Below are positions 21,630 to 33,119 of a DNA stretch of 64,000 bases, in pieces. Both the position numbers and the translations under genes were made by a program. Source of the stretch: Phocoena phocoena. Lineage: Eukaryota > Chordata > Mammalia > Artiodactyla > Phocoenidae. The notes below the pieces were generated by a model. It searched no databases. It was not told where the DNA came from and saw nothing but the letters and a program-made list of their open reading frames with translations. Each line of letters begins with the position of its first letter. Positions within the stretch are counted from its first letter, which is position 1. The DNA lies in NCBI RefSeq assembly GCF_963924675.1, contig NC_089221.1, positions 92,598,772-92,662,771 on the forward strand, read 5' to 3'.

Positions 21630-21700
21630 GCAGAGGTTCTCAACCCTGGCTGCTCATTAGAATCATCCAAGATGCTTTTAAAAATGCTGATCTTGGGACT
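21630..21700. repeat. hAT-Charlie (MER20/MER5-like) terminal fragment
   Basis: 'gcagaggttctcaaccctgg' is a Charlie-type terminal inverted repeat, followed by 'attagaatcatccaagatgc'. Only one end is visible. Confidence 0.5.
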
Positions 21701-21989
21701 TGCCACCTCCAAAATTCTAGTTTAATCAGTCTGAAATCGTTTGCAGTTTGGGGATACTAGAAAACCAGGGAGGAAGGGAAACTTGACTTTGCTTTTGCTG
21801 AGCGCCAGCAGCCTGGATCCTCCTACAGAAAATACTGCTGGTTGTCCCCTTATATCAGTAAGAGATCTTCCAATTTTTAGTCGATTCATGGTTAGGTTAC
21901 CTAAGACAAAGGCTGTAGTTTGCAATGTCTTTGCATCAAGGTCTGGCCACTTGATTAAGTTATTCTGTCTCCTCTCACCTTTTCACTAA

Positions 21990-22430
21990 GAATTTAGGAT
22001 GTGTTTGGCTACGAGTAGCAGAAAATCCAGCTCGTGGTGCTTTAACAATAGGGTTCATTTTTCTCCCATAACAGTAGGTCTGAAGGTTGGCAGCCCAGGG
22101 CTGAAGAAGCAGCTCAAAGATGTCAAGTCCCAGGCTCTTCCTATATTTCCACTCTGCCATTCTCAGCATAGTGGCTTCTCATATCATGGTAGGTAACACA
22201 ATGGTTGTCACAGCTCCAAGCATCAGTTTCTTTAAGACAGGAAGATGATGGGAGGGACAGTTCCAGCTATTTCTATCCTTTTTGTTATTAAGAGAAGCAA
22301 CTGCTTTCATAGAATTCCTTAGCAGACTTCCATATATATCTCATTGGCTAGAACTGTGACCTCTGACCATTCCCGGGAACAAGAGAGGCTGCTAATCAGT
22401 ACGCAGATTTCCTAGCCTCTAAACTAGGAG
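21990..22430. repeat. Probable ancient mammalian repeat, family not named
   Basis: 'gagtagcagaaaatccagct', 'tctcccataacagtaggtct' and 'ctcattggctagaactgtga' match a style seen in old dispersed mammalian repeats. I cannot assign the family. Confidence 0.3.
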
Positions 22431-22803
22431 GGAGAAGGGATATGGAATGGATGTTGAGTCAGCCAGCCAACAGGATCTGCCCATCGTATTCACCTATGAC
22501 ATCTAATTAATTGTCATTTCTGCTCACTTCATCTTATGGAATTGCTCCTGAATCTCTACTGTCACTTCCCTAAGTCAAAACCACATTGTCTATAGCCTCC
22601 ACTTCGGCAAAAAACCTCCAAACAGTCTTTATTTGTAATATGCATTTGCTGTAGTATTTGAGAATATTCAATTTTGCTATAAAAGACAAAACAGACAAAC
22701 TGGATGCATGCAAGTCTTAAGAAGTATGAAGTATTGATAGTAAGGGAATGAAGAACTTTTGAAATATAGGCAAAACTCATAGGATGTTTAAGAATAGAGA
22801 ATG

Positions 22804-23301
22804 TTTATGAATGGATAAAGAAGATTTGGTAAATATATACAATGGAATATTACTCAGCTATAAAAAAGAATGAAATAATGCCATTTGCAGCAACATGGAT
22901 GGACCTAGAGATTATCATACTAGGTGAAATAAGCCAGACAGAGAAAGACAAATATCATATGATATTGCTTTTTTATGGAATCTTAAAAAAAATGATACAA
23001 ATAAACTTATTTATACAACAGAAATAGATCCACAGACACAGAAAACAAACTTACGGTTACCAAAGGGGAAATGGGCAGGAGGAGGGATAAATTAAGAGGT
23101 TGGGATTAACAAGGTACTATATATAAAATAGATAACCAACAAGGACCTACTCTATAGCACCGGGAACTATACTCAATATTTCGTAATAAGCTATAAGGGA
23201 AAGAATTTGAAAAACAATACATATATATACTATCTGGATCACCGTGCTGTACACCTGAAACTAACATGACATTGTAAATCAACTATATTTCAATTAAAAA
23301 A
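22804..23301 (+). mobile_element. 5'-truncated L1 (ORF2 end plus 3'UTR)
   Basis: It starts within the last ORF2 codons ('aatggaatattactcagcta', 'gcagcaacatggatggacct') and ends 'tatatttcaattaaaaaaa'. An 11 bp TSD, AATAGAGAATG, lies at 22793-22803 and 23302-23312. A small frame at 22842-23027 is the ORF2 C-terminus. Confidence 0.92.
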
Positions 23302-23312
23302 AATAGAGAATG

Positions 23313-23886
23313 ATTAAACAAGTAGCATGTGAGATTTAGGTAGAATTCATAAGATGTGTTCAAAATAGGTAGTCAGTTATTAACTTATGGGACATGCAAA
23401 GGATACATGGAATAAGTAGAAAATATGATATAACAAACGAGAGATGCTTATAGATAGAAAGGGATGACTGTGCTTTCACTGGGGTGAGAGTGATCTGTCA
23501 CTCCTAGTCAGTCACCCAATGGTGACACCCAGTATGATTATGATTCCCTACTGGCCCTGCGTGTGCTCTGCCTAAGAAGTGCAGGCTATCTGGAAAGCTG
23601 CAGCAGTGGCCTGCGTACTTGCCCTGTTCCCCTTCAACAGAACAAGTGTGTCTTTGGCCTCAGGTACCTTCCCTCTTGGGCCCATTGCTCCAACCTCAAC
23701 TTGGTCCTTGTAACCATGCCATCAGTGGAAGAGGCTGATGTGAGGGGAGGAGTAGGGTGAGGAGGACTTACGAACACGACCCAACTAGCAGGGTCCTTTC
23801 ACCTGCTTGCCGCCTATCCTGACTCTTAACATACCCCCTTTCTTCTCACCGTGTGTTATGGATTGACTTAAGGAGCTGTGTGGTTT
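23313..23886. other. No recognised feature
   Basis: Unassigned DNA, A-rich in its first 150 bases and more GC-rich after 23480. Frames are short and lack support. Confidence 0.4.
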
Positions 23887-23896
23887 GAGCATTTTC

Positions 23897-24106
23897 TTTT
23901 TTCTTTTTTTTTTTGCGGTATGCGGGTCTCTCACTGTTGTGGCCTCTCCTGTTGCGGAGCACAGGCTCCGGACGCGCAGGCTCAGCGGCCATGGCTCATA
24001 GGCCCAGCCGCTCTGCGGCATGTGGGATCCTCCCAGACCGGGGCACGAACCCGTATCCCCTGCATCGGCAGCTGGACTCTCAACCACTGTGCCACCAGGG
24101 AAGCCC
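23897..24106 (-). mobile_element. CHR SINE
   Basis: A T-rich start with 'gcggtatgcgggtctctcac' and an end at 'gccaccagggaagccc'. A 10 bp TSD, GAGCATTTTC, lies at 23887-23896 and 24107-24116. Confidence 0.95.
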
Positions 24107-24116
24107 GAGCATTTTC

Positions 24117-24956
24117 ATTTGTACTGTGAGCTTTTCTGTTGGGTGGGAGACCTCTGCTGGGAGAGCTCTCCTGGTTGTGTATTTGGAGACTGCATTGCAT
24201 CAAAGTCCTTTCCCACGTGACACTATTCCTCTGTGTTTGCCACTTCAACACACCCTCCATATACTACCACAGAGTAATCTTCAAAAATTGCAAATCTGAT
24301 CAGGGTTAACCCCTGTTTACAACCTTTAAGTGTCTCACCATTGCCAACAAAGGTACCATCAATCTCTCTAGCATGGTGTTAAGGACTGGACTCCCCAAGA
24401 AGCAGAATCTGACTAGCAGGTTAGCATGCAGGAAATGTATTAGGAATTGCTCTTGGGAACCTTTTATATGCCCGACCACCTAACATCAACAAGTTATAGG
24501 GTGTGGTGGCCCCTGGGGTGGGGCTGTGACCTCGGGCGAGTAGCAGCTATAGACTGAGTCCTTCAGCGCTGGAGGGGTGTCCGGTCGGCACAACAGTCCG
24601 AGAATGCTCTACAAGACTGGTCACTGCCTATCTTTCCGTCTCATCCCTTGCTTTTTTTTCTTCTTTAAACTAGTTGCATTGTACAAACATACCATGCTGC
24701 TTCTTCCTCCATGCCTTGTCTTCGCTCTTCCTGCCAACCCAGATCCATAGCTTCTCGGATGATACGTCTCACCCAAACCACGCACGGCATCTACAGGTTA
24801 GGCTGGCCCTGCTCCAATCCCCTCTCTTGGTCTGGAGTTCACCTGCAGCTCTGTACTGGCTGATTGTGAAAAGAAGGGTTCTAAAGCCCTTGAATGAGGC
24901 ACAGGTGATGAGTGCTGGGACCGGAGGGATCAAAGGCAAATCATGCACCACATTCT
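24117..24956. other. Unassigned, possibly ancient repeats
   Basis: 24280-24390 and 24680-24900 have the wording of an old dispersed repeat ('caaatctgatcagggttaac', 'gccttgtcttcgctcttcct'). The middle, 24385-24640, reads differently ('cccaagaagcagaatctgac') and may be an insertion. No family is assigned. Confidence 0.3.
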
Positions 24957-24972
24957 AAAATATCTCTTCTCG

Positions 24973-25200
24973 GGCTTCCCTGGTGGCGCAGTGGTTGGGA
25001 GTCCGCCTGCCGATGTGGGGGACACGGGTTCGTGACCCGGTCGGGGAAGATCCCACATGCCACGGAGCGGCTGGGCCCATGAGCCATGGCTGCTGAGCCT
25101 GCGCGTCTGGAGCCTGTGCTCCGCAACGGGAGAGGCCACAACAGTGAGAGGCCAGGGTACAGAAAAAAACAAACAAACAAATATATATATATATATGTAT
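24973..25200 (+). mobile_element. CHR SINE with (CAAA)n(TA)n tail
   Basis: The head is 'ggcttccctggtggcgcagt', and the tail runs into 'caaacaaacaaa' and then a short TA run at about 25181-25197. A 16 bp TSD with one mismatch, AAAATATCTCTTCTCG, lies at 24957-24972 and 25201-25216. Confidence 0.95.
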
Positions 25201-25639
25201 AAAATATCTCCTCTCGCTGAACATGCCCCTTCCCTCCCACCCTCCCCCGCCACCCCAAATCCTGTAATGAGAAACCTGGATTCATTTTTTAACAGAAAAC
25301 TGCAAGCTACAGCTCTAAATTGTGCTTTAAAATTTTAATAGTAGGCTAAATTGAAAAACACATAGGGAGCATTTTGAAGATGCCCTGCAGCTGGATTTGT
25401 TTTATGCTACAGCAATTTTGCTGCCTGGCTGCTTCCTGCTGAAAGCAAAGAGGATGTGCTGAAATGCTGCCACTGTAAACAAAACTAGATCAGGCAGAAG
25501 CCTCTCTCTTGCACTGACAGACCTACATTGTAAATTGCTGGCAGCAATGCTACTTGGCAGACATGGTGCTAAGAAGCGAGTGGCTTCCAAAGTAAGAATT
25601 GAAAGGGAGGAATTCCTCAACACAAGCTTGAAAAATGTC

Positions 25640-25800
25640 AGCACTGGAAGGGACTTCAGAAATCATGTCGTCCAGCTTCTGTAATTAATGAGAGGAAAAT
25701 GAGGCTTAGGAAGGTTAAGGTACTTTATCCTAAGCCACACAGCTTGTGAGTGGCAGCCTGAACTAAAACCCAGGTTTCCTGGCTCCCAGTCTAATCGTTA
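25640..25800 (-). repeat. MIR-type SINE fragment
   Basis: 'gagaggaaaatgaggcttag', 'cacacagcttgtgagtggca' and 'aacccaggtttcctggctcc' are the reverse of the MIR core and head. Confidence 0.7.
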
Positions 25801-25924
25801 TTCTGCTATATCGTATTCATTACTTTTCCTTAGTGTTTAATTTACTTTTGCCATTGTGCATTTCAGAGGACCATATGTAATTCCCATGATCAAAGTAACT
25901 GACTGCATGTGGAATGGCTATTGG

Positions 25925-26012
25925 TTGTGTCACTGGGAGGAACAGTTAACAGATTCACTAATTGGACTTTGTGTCACTGGGAGGAACAGTTAACAGATTC
26001 ACTAATTGGACT
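25925..26012. repeat. Exact 44 bp tandem duplication
   Basis: Unit 25925-25968 is repeated without a mismatch at 25969-26012. The unit contains 'cactgggaggaacagttaac' and 'agattcactaattggac'. It is not in a recognised repeat. Confidence 0.95.
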
Positions 26013-26800
26013 TCTGTGCTCATTTCTCTCCTCAAGGCTAATTACTTGTTTAATTAAGGCATTTTGCCTTGATCATAAATGCAACCACGTTTGATGAATC
26101 TTGACTTTGTGCTCTGAGGATCCAACATATGTATGAAGTGTTTTCATTAGAACTTAGGAAAACTAAACAACTATTAGCTTTGAGATATTTAAAGTTTAAC
26201 CAAGAGCAAATTCATAAATTTTAGAATTATTCTCTATTTTGTATATTAATTTACACATGCATAAAAAACCATAAGGGAGTTGAATTGTTTGTGGAAATCG
26301 TGATTTACTATTTCCTTATGCTTTTTTGGGGGGTGGGTAAAGCCTCCAACCTGCCATTGAGTTAAAGCAATTTGTTTGGCATTTAATACTTCCTTGTGTT
26401 CCTATGACACCTTTTCCTCCCTGCAGCTCAAAGTACTTAATATATATCAACTCAGGAATCCTCACCACTGTACAGCCAGAGAGAGTAGGCAGCAATTATA
26501 ATCCTCTTGATACACAAGGCCTAGAGTCTGTTTGGAAATCCAATGTGCCATTCACTTGTATGCTAAATGCATTACCAGAGTATTCGTGCACTGATTGGAA
26601 ATTGCTGTCCAATCTATATGTGGCTAGTTATTTGCTTCTGGGCATCTTTTCAATTGAGAAAAGAGAAAATAAGAACAAGAGAGTATATTGCTGAGTTTAA
26701 AAACACGAAATTGCAAACTACACGGATTAACACAGGCTTGATTTTCCAAGGATGGTCTCAGCAGAATGACTGAATATATGGAATAAACCAATAGTAACAA
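26013..26800. other. No recognised feature
   Basis: AT-rich DNA with no named repeat. A 96-codon plus frame at 26404-26694 has no supporting signals. Confidence 0.4.
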
Positions 26801-26804
26801 TAAT

Positions 26805-26960
26805 GATTATAATTTACTGAGTTCCTACTCTGCCTCAGATGCAGAGGTGAGTATTTTACATATGTTCTTCTAATACCCAAAGCAAGCCTGTAAGACAGGC
26901 CTAATTATCCCTATTTTTCAGAGAAGCAAGGTGCAGTTATGAGAATTTAAGGTGTATCAT
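26805..26960 (-). repeat. MIR-type SINE fragment
   Basis: 'aatttactgagttcctactc', 'tatccctatttttcagagaa' and 'gcaaggtgcagttatgagaa' follow the reversed MIR order. Confidence 0.6.
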
Positions 26961-27059
26961 CCAAAGTTGTGGCACTAGTTACAGGGACTCTAGGCCAGAC
27001 TCACTATTCAGAAACATTTCTTCTCCTTTTCCCCAGTTTTCTGCCCTGCACCCCTCCCT

Positions 27060-27182
27060 CTCTTTATTCAGTCAAGAAACATTTACTGAGCACATACTGT
27101 GTGAGGCAGGTACCAGGCGTTGAGAATACGGTTGTGAACAAAGCAGTCAGAGTTCCTGCCCTCATGGAGCTTGGCTTCTAGG
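27060..27182. repeat. L2/MIR-class 3' fragment
   Basis: 'caagaaacatttactgagca', 'gaatacggttgtgaacaaag' and 'ctgccctcatggagcttggc' form a block that recurs in this window at 43205-43300, 51325-51420, 57395-57480 and 63445-63560. Confidence 0.6.
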
Positions 27183-28200
27183 CTGAAGTCTGGATTTCTA
27201 TAAGAAAGTGGTAAGAAACAAACAGAACAGAGTTAGGTGTGAAGCAACACCTGGCAAAGAGAACAAAAGACACACATAAAAGATGGAGATTGTCTAACCA
27301 AACACTGATCTCGGAGTTGGAAAGTGTTATCCTTTCATTTCTTCTCTTTAGAGATTTTATTTTGGTCATTTTGTATACACCCAGCACCAAGCACCTTATT
27401 GTGGAAAGGAGGAGTAATGTAGTTTGTAAAAAAATGGCAAGGCTGTTAGCTGGAATGGCTTCAACATGGAACCTTGAAGAACACTCGAGGTTTAGGTGAA
27501 ATTTTCCCATCGAATAAGTTGTACCTAGAATGGTGGAGCTAAGGTGATAACCTGCCAAGTCTCTTCAACGTGACCCATGTTTCACCTACCCATTCCACAA
27601 GCCACTTTCATCAGCTGACATCTCTCTCATCCTCTACCTCATGTCCTAGTGGGTTGAACAGTCTCTTCCCAAAATTCATGTCTACCCATCACAACTCTCC
27701 ACGACCCTCTGTCATTTCTTTCTTGGAGACATTTAATCCTGGCACCAATTCCTAGCCTTCTCCAGAGAAAACATTTCCTCACCAACACAGCCTATTAGAA
27801 TGTGAGCAGGAAATTTACCATCACTCCATGTACATGGAACCCCATTTTTTTGTCTAAAGCTTGCATAAGCTTTCAGATGAAGTTCCTTTTTCTTAGGAAA
27901 GAACACTGTCATTGTTCTCTGGGCTGTATTGTCTTGCTCTTCCTATTATACATGTATTTGGGCCTGGAGGTTATAAATAAGATTCTGCTCTAGAGAAGAA
28001 GGGCAGGAAATAAAATTAGGAATGTCTCTGGATGCCAGGAACAAAATTGTTGTAGCAATAAGTAGATTGAACAGTAATTACTCAATGAAATGATTTTGTT
28101 TCCAAGGAGAAGGACAGAGGGCAATTTTGAGGTATAGGTTGGCAGAAAATAACCTGTTTGCAGGAAAAAAAAATACAAGATCCGATTCCTGATTTAACGA
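27183..28200. other. No recognised feature
   Basis: A 126-codon minus frame (27178-27558) overlaps an 86-codon plus frame, and neither has family or start evidence. 27570-27790 is CT-rich and may be a decayed L2, not assigned. Confidence 0.35.
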
Positions 28201-28204
28201 TGCT

Positions 28205-28600
28205 CAAAGGGTGGGCCATGACACACAACCATTAGCATCATCTGGGAACTTGTTGCAAATGCATATTCAGGCTCCATCTTTTTTTTTTTTTTTTTTTTTT
28301 TTGCGGTACGCGGGCCTCTCACTGTTGTGGCCTCTCCCGTTGCGGAGCACAGGCTCCGGACATGCAGGCTCAGAGGCCATGGCTCACGGGCCCACGGCAT
28401 ATGGGATCTTCCCGGACCGGGGCACGAACCCGTGTCCCCTGCATCGGCAGGCGGACTCTCAACCACTGCGCCACCAGGGAAGCCCCAGGCTCCATCCTGA
28501 ACCGACTGAATCAGAAACTGGGGGTGAGGACCAGCCTTCTGCACTTTATAAACCTTCCTGGTGATTCTGATGCATGCTAATATTTAAGAATCTCTGGGTT
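28205..28600. mobile_element. hAT-Charlie (MER20-like) element split by a SINE
   Basis: Left part: 'attagcatcatctgggaact' and 'tgttgcaaatgcatattcag'. Right part: 'gaccgactgaatcagaaac'-like text and 'cctggtgattctgatgcatg'. These are in the expected order for a small Charlie element. A CHR SINE occupies 28279-28485 within it. Confidence 0.6.
28279..28485 (-). mobile_element. CHR SINE inside the Charlie-type element
   Basis: A T-run, 'gcggtacgcgggcctctcac', and the end 'ccaccagggaagccc'. An 11 bp TSD, CAGGCTCCATC, lies at 28268-28278 and 28486-28496. Relative to other copies, about 9 bp is missing near 28393 ('gggcccacggcat' lacks 'agccgctccg'). Confidence 0.95.
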
Positions 28601-29600
28601 TAAAAACCCCTCTTCTGTAGTTAGAATATTTAATTCAGGACACCTGGTGTAGGAAAAAGCTGAGGCAAAGAAATCAAGGGTCAGTTTTGTTCCACTTGGG
28701 AAACTCGTCCCCCCAGTTCTCTGGGTCAAGGCTGGGGGAAGCCCAGGAGCAGAGGCCCAGGTGCCCCTGCTGGTTCCTTTAGAATTCAAAGGAGGGCTTC
28801 AGAGCTGAGCTCCCAAAGACTTTGTAGCCAGACTAATTAGTCTCTAGGAATTTCCTGTTAAGAGTTGAAGGGCTGGGCTGGAAACTTGCAACCAATTGCC
28901 CTGGCGAAGTGGGGGAAAAAGGACCAACAATGCTGCTGAAGTACCACAAAAGCCCTTCTTCCTCAAGAGGGATTGAAGGCAGGCTTGTTTCTGTGTAGTA
29001 GGCTGTGAAAAGCCATTCCTTTGCTCTAATGGGAACTGGGCTCAAGGGAGTTTCCCTTCCAGCAAGATGCTGAAAAATAAACCAAATGCTGGCCAAATCT
29101 CAAGCCGGGGTCCACAGGCCAGCCAGCCTGCCTGCTTGCCGGCTTTTCTTCTTATATATCACTTTTTCTTTTTCCTATGTTTCTCCCTTTCTTCAGCATG
29201 GTCAGAGGCCTTGGCTGTGATAGATCAGGTGACTGTTGGGGGTACCACCGCTGGACACAGAATCTGGACCTTGAGTCCATCGATGTAACCTCTTGGGATG
29301 GAATTAGATGTTCTCTAATGTCTCTTCCAGTTTTGATGTTTTTCTGCTGCAAATTTGCTCATGTCAAAAGCTGCATCCCAGTGAGAAATGCAGTTAGAGT
29401 TCTAGGGCCTATGATCTGCCTTTCACAAACTCACTAGTCCATCCATTGCCTTCTGTCCAATGACTCGCTTTAGCTAGATCAGCTTCTCAGGACTGTCCCA
29501 ATTTTTAGATCAATGGCTTATGTTTCTGGATTCCCTCCTTCATGCACACATTTGTGCATTCAGCAAAGGCTTACTGAGCATTGACTTCATACTGTGCTCG
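28601..29600. other. No recognised feature
   Basis: Moderate-GC sequence. Frames of 66-87 codons occur on both strands over 28833-29437 without signals. No repeat is recognised. Confidence 0.4.
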
Positions 29601-29619
29601 TATCCTTGGGCTCCAGGAG

Positions 29620-30090
29620 TACTTTTACTTCTCCATCTTTGCTTTGGTGGTACCCTGCCCTCTGCCTAGAACCACTAACTGGTGACTGCTTACTTAACCT
29701 TCATAGTTAAGTTAAAATGATATCTCCTCACTCTAGCTTTCTCTGATCACCCCATGTATGAATTTTTTCCTTTGTGTCTCCGTCCTTTCTTCCTTCTATT
29801 CTTTCTTCCTTCCTTCCTTCCTTCCTTCCTTCCTTCCTTCCTTCCTTCCCTCCTTCCTTCCTTCCTTCCTTCCCTCCCTCCCTCATTCCAGTCCTCCTTC
29901 CTATCTATCTATCTATGGCACATCTCTATTTTAAACACCACTATACTTTATTCCACATATACATTTTTCCTTACCCAGATAGGCTGTGAAATCTTTAAAG
30001 GCAAAAATCACATTTTATTCATCACGGTATCCTTATGCCTAGCACATGATTCATGTGTAGAAAGTACTGCTGAATTAATGCTGCATTGAT
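29620..30090 (+). mobile_element. L2 3' end, split by a microsatellite
   Basis: 'accctgccctctgcctagaa', 'gctttctctgatcacccc', then after the TTCC tract 'gctgtgaaatctttaaaggc' and 'tcatcacggtatccttatgc' follow the L2 3' end in order. Confidence 0.6.
29800..29920. repeat. (TTCC)n microsatellite, followed by (TATC)n
   Basis: An uninterrupted TTCC tract with TCCC variants to about 29884, then 'tatctatctatctatc' at about 29901-29917. The 71 and 111-codon frames rich in S-F-L-P here are simple-repeat artefacts. Confidence 0.95.
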
Positions 30091-30239
30091 TTAAACATTT
30101 ATGTTTTTTATGCTGTTTTTTAGCATAAAGAAAAGCTGAAAGTCTATTTTTCTTACTTGTCCATAGGTATTTATTTATTTTTAGTTAGAGCAATATTCCT
30201 AAAAGTGGACAATAAATATATGTGACTGTAGCTGTTTAA

Positions 30240-30720
30240 CTGTCAAAAAGAAACCAGAACTGGATGGTAGGTAAAGTGATAAAAATATTATATTCAAGAC
30301 TATAGGAGAAATAGAGATCTCAGTGTAGAACTGAGCTCAGTTCCCAATACATCATGGGCAAGTGGGGGTTTATAACCAAGGAGCAGGATAGCGATCAGTG
30401 GATGGAAAATCACTAAGGGGAAACATTAGGGGTTAGAGGGATTCTGTAAACTGACTTAACCAAATCTTTGCTGAAGACAGGCCAGGGTGATCAGACATCA
30501 GTTGGAGGATAGGGGAAGATGAGGAACCTGATTAGATATGGAGGGTGATCAGATTTGGATGATGGGGAGCTCTTTTAAACTGACCTAGCAGGGTTCTGGC
30601 TACAACTAGATTTTATAAGGAGGTATATGGCTGGACCTAGGAGAAGGTTCAGGAGCCTGACTAAAGTTTGGTCAAGCAAAGAATCTTTGTCACAACCTAG
30701 AGAAAGAACACCATAAACTA
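30240..30720. other. Unassigned, possibly an LTR
   Basis: Purine-rich text with related phrases ('agggtgatcagacatcag', 'agggtgatcagatttgga') and recurring 'aactgac' motifs suggests an LTR-type repeat. Termini and TSD are not identified. Confidence 0.25.
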
Positions 30721-30968
30721 TGAAAAATAATCCAAGAGAGATTGAAGTATCATCCTCAGAAGTAATACCTGTCTTGAGCCAATAAAAATGTACGATAAGT
30801 CATTTATAGGATAGACTGCTTTCACACATTTGGTCGGTAGTATGGACGGTAAATTCTGTGGGGACAGGAGCAAAGATAAAAATGTATTTTGGCCCATGAA
30901 GTTTTTCTTATTATTGACAAGGTTGGTGCATGTGCATTTCTAAAATCTGATTAAAAATTTTGTGTTCT

Positions 30969-31166
30969 GGGGCTTCCCTGGTGGCGCAGTGGTTGAGTCC
31001 GCCTGCCGATGCAGCCGATGCAGGGGACACGGGTTCGTGCCCCGGTCTGGGAAGATCCCACATGCCGCGGAGCAGCTGGGCCCGTGAGCCATGGCCGCTG
31101 ACCCTGCGCGTCCAGAGCCTGTGCTCCGCAACGGGAGAGGCCACAACAGTGAGAGGCCCGTGTACT

Positions 31167-31197
<31 letters not shown>
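30969..31197 (+). mobile_element. CHR SINE with 9 bp internal duplication
   Basis: The head is 'gggcttccctggtggcgcag', with a 3' A-run of about 28. A 10 bp TSD, TTTGTGTTCT, lies at 30959-30968 and 31198-31207. The motif GCCGATGCA is doubled at 31005-31022, between boxes A and B. Confidence 0.95.
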
Positions 31198-31201
<4 letters not shown>

Positions 31202-31669
31202 TGTTCTCTGGGGCTTCATTAATGGGGTATTTTGGCACAGAAAAGTGAAAACCAGGAAGAGAAATTAATATTATTTATTCTCCATAACTAAGGTTAGAGT
31301 CTCAAGCTAATGATTGGGTTGCTAACTAGTCCATAATTTGACTTCTTACATGGTTACAGCACTTTTAAAACCTGTTAATTGAGGGTATAAACGAAGCTAG
31401 CTACTGCGTTAAGGTATAAGTGTAGAAAAGAGTTATTTACATGCTTCTAAAGCACTGTCAGGCCAGAGAAAGCACGTGAAAAGCCTTACAATGAATTGCA
31501 GCCTGTCAGGGCCTTTGAAAGTGTTAAGTACTGTCCAAGTGCCCAGCGGGGATTCTGCTAACACTGTTAATTGTCCTACCAAACAACAGTGGCAACAGCG
31601 TGCCATTCCCCCACCAAGTTTAACATATCATTTGCATTAACAGTGTAAAGATTTTATTAAAGGCAGGAT

Positions 31670-31873
31670 TTTTTTTTGCGGTACAAGGGCCTCTCACTGT
31701 TGTGGCCTCTCCCGTTGCGGAGCACAGGCTCCGGATGTGCAGGCAGGCTCAGCGGCCATGGCTCACGGGCCCAGCCGCTCCGCGGCATGTGGGATCTTCC
31801 CGGACCGGGGCACGAACCTGTGTCCTCTGCATCGGCAGGCGGACTCTCAACCACTGCGCCACCAGGGAAGCCC
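31670..31873 (-). mobile_element. CHR SINE
   Basis: A short T-run, 'gcggtacaagggcctctcac', and the end 'ccaccagggaagccc'. TSD TAAAGGCAGGAT at 31658-31669 against TAAAGACAGGAT at 31874-31885 (one mismatch). Confidence 0.95.
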
Positions 31874-31885
31874 TAAAGACAGGAT

Positions 31886-33119
31886 ATTTTTGCCAGTGCA
31901 AATGTTGCATATTTTCCTTCTCTTGTAGTGGTACGGTATTTAAGAATCTGCTGCTCAACCACCTGTTCATGTTTATTCCTGGGAGAACCATGTTCCTGTC
32001 ATCAGCAAATTTCTTTCTTTGCTTGTAATACTGCCCCAAACTCATCTAGGATGATGGGCTTCAGAAACACAGAGTTGGGCACCAAGATCCCAGGAAATGT
32101 GTGGCCCAGTTTTGCCAGATCTGGAAAGGATCAAGCCCCAGAAAGCTATGAACATTCTTCCACTTGGCATTGGATTTTCAATGTACCCATTGTTTCACCT
32201 GCATGTGATCAAGCCCTGGAGCTTTCCTTCTCGGGACCCCCTCATCACAAATATCCATGGGGTCAGGGAAACTCCTGGGCTTGCATGTTAGCTTGAGAGC
32301 ATCGTGATGAGGAAATGGATACTTTGTGCAAAAGATCTCTTCCACCCAGATGTAGTCAATTCCAGTACTGGCTTTATCTACCTGAAGGATGGTTTCATTT
32401 CTGATATGTCTCATTTGGGGTAACTAGGAAACACTGTGCAAAGGTCTTGGTTTTATTACAATAAAAATGTTGGTGAAAAGCTAGAATCCAGGACGTAAGC
32501 TAAACAAAGACCAGAATGTCTCCTGCTCTTGGAATCTAATCTATGAACACCTCTGTCATTAGCAGGAGGAAAGGGCTAGAAAAGAGAGAGAGGAAGGGAA
32601 GAAGAAATGAAGTGAATAAGAATTGGACAAAGTAAAAGAAGAAGAGACATCCCCATGCTGGCCTGTTAGAGCCACACTTAATACATGGGTTTTAACAAAT
32701 GCTGAAGACCAATAATTAAATGCAACAAGAACGCTGGGTCTGGCACTCCTTCTAAGCAGGAGGAAAGGGGTAGGCTAAATGAAACTAATCTACGTTTACA
32801 CCTCTGTCACCTGGGTTGTACAGAAGACTCCTAGGCTATGTGGGAGGCACTCTGAAGGATACATAGGGTTTTCAGCTACCAGGATTAAGAAACTAGTTAA
32901 AGGAGAAGAAATACAAGGCTGTTCTTGAACAAGGGGACATACTGTGGGGTGGGGGACAGGAAGGATAGGGACTGTCCTTCAGGAGAGAGAATTGGACAAG
33001 AGTGGGGGTCAGACTTGGACAGAGCTATGGGGACTTAAAATTTTAACAGTTTAAGTCCATCAAATCTTCAAAGACCAGGCAACCCCCATGCTATTTAAAC
33101 CATTCAAGAGTGTAGAGGA
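31886..33119. other. Unassigned; overlapping open frames at 31928-32414
   Basis: A 122-codon plus frame (31928-32296) and minus frames (31749-32045, 32178-32414) overlap, so at most one can be coding. No family is recognised and the usual exon signals are missing. 32530-32830 has two related blocks ('cacctctgtca' and 'gcaggaggaaagg') in swapped order. A decayed LTR or pseudogene is possible. Confidence 0.25.

Noticed and set aside
29754..30089. 111-codon Ser/Leu/Pro/Phe-rich frame.
   Set aside because: Translation of the TTCC microsatellite and flanking L2.
31928..32414. Opposing 122- and 78-codon frames as a pseudogene.
   Set aside because: No protein family recognised on either strand and no frame continuity. 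Evidence is too weak for a pseudogene call.
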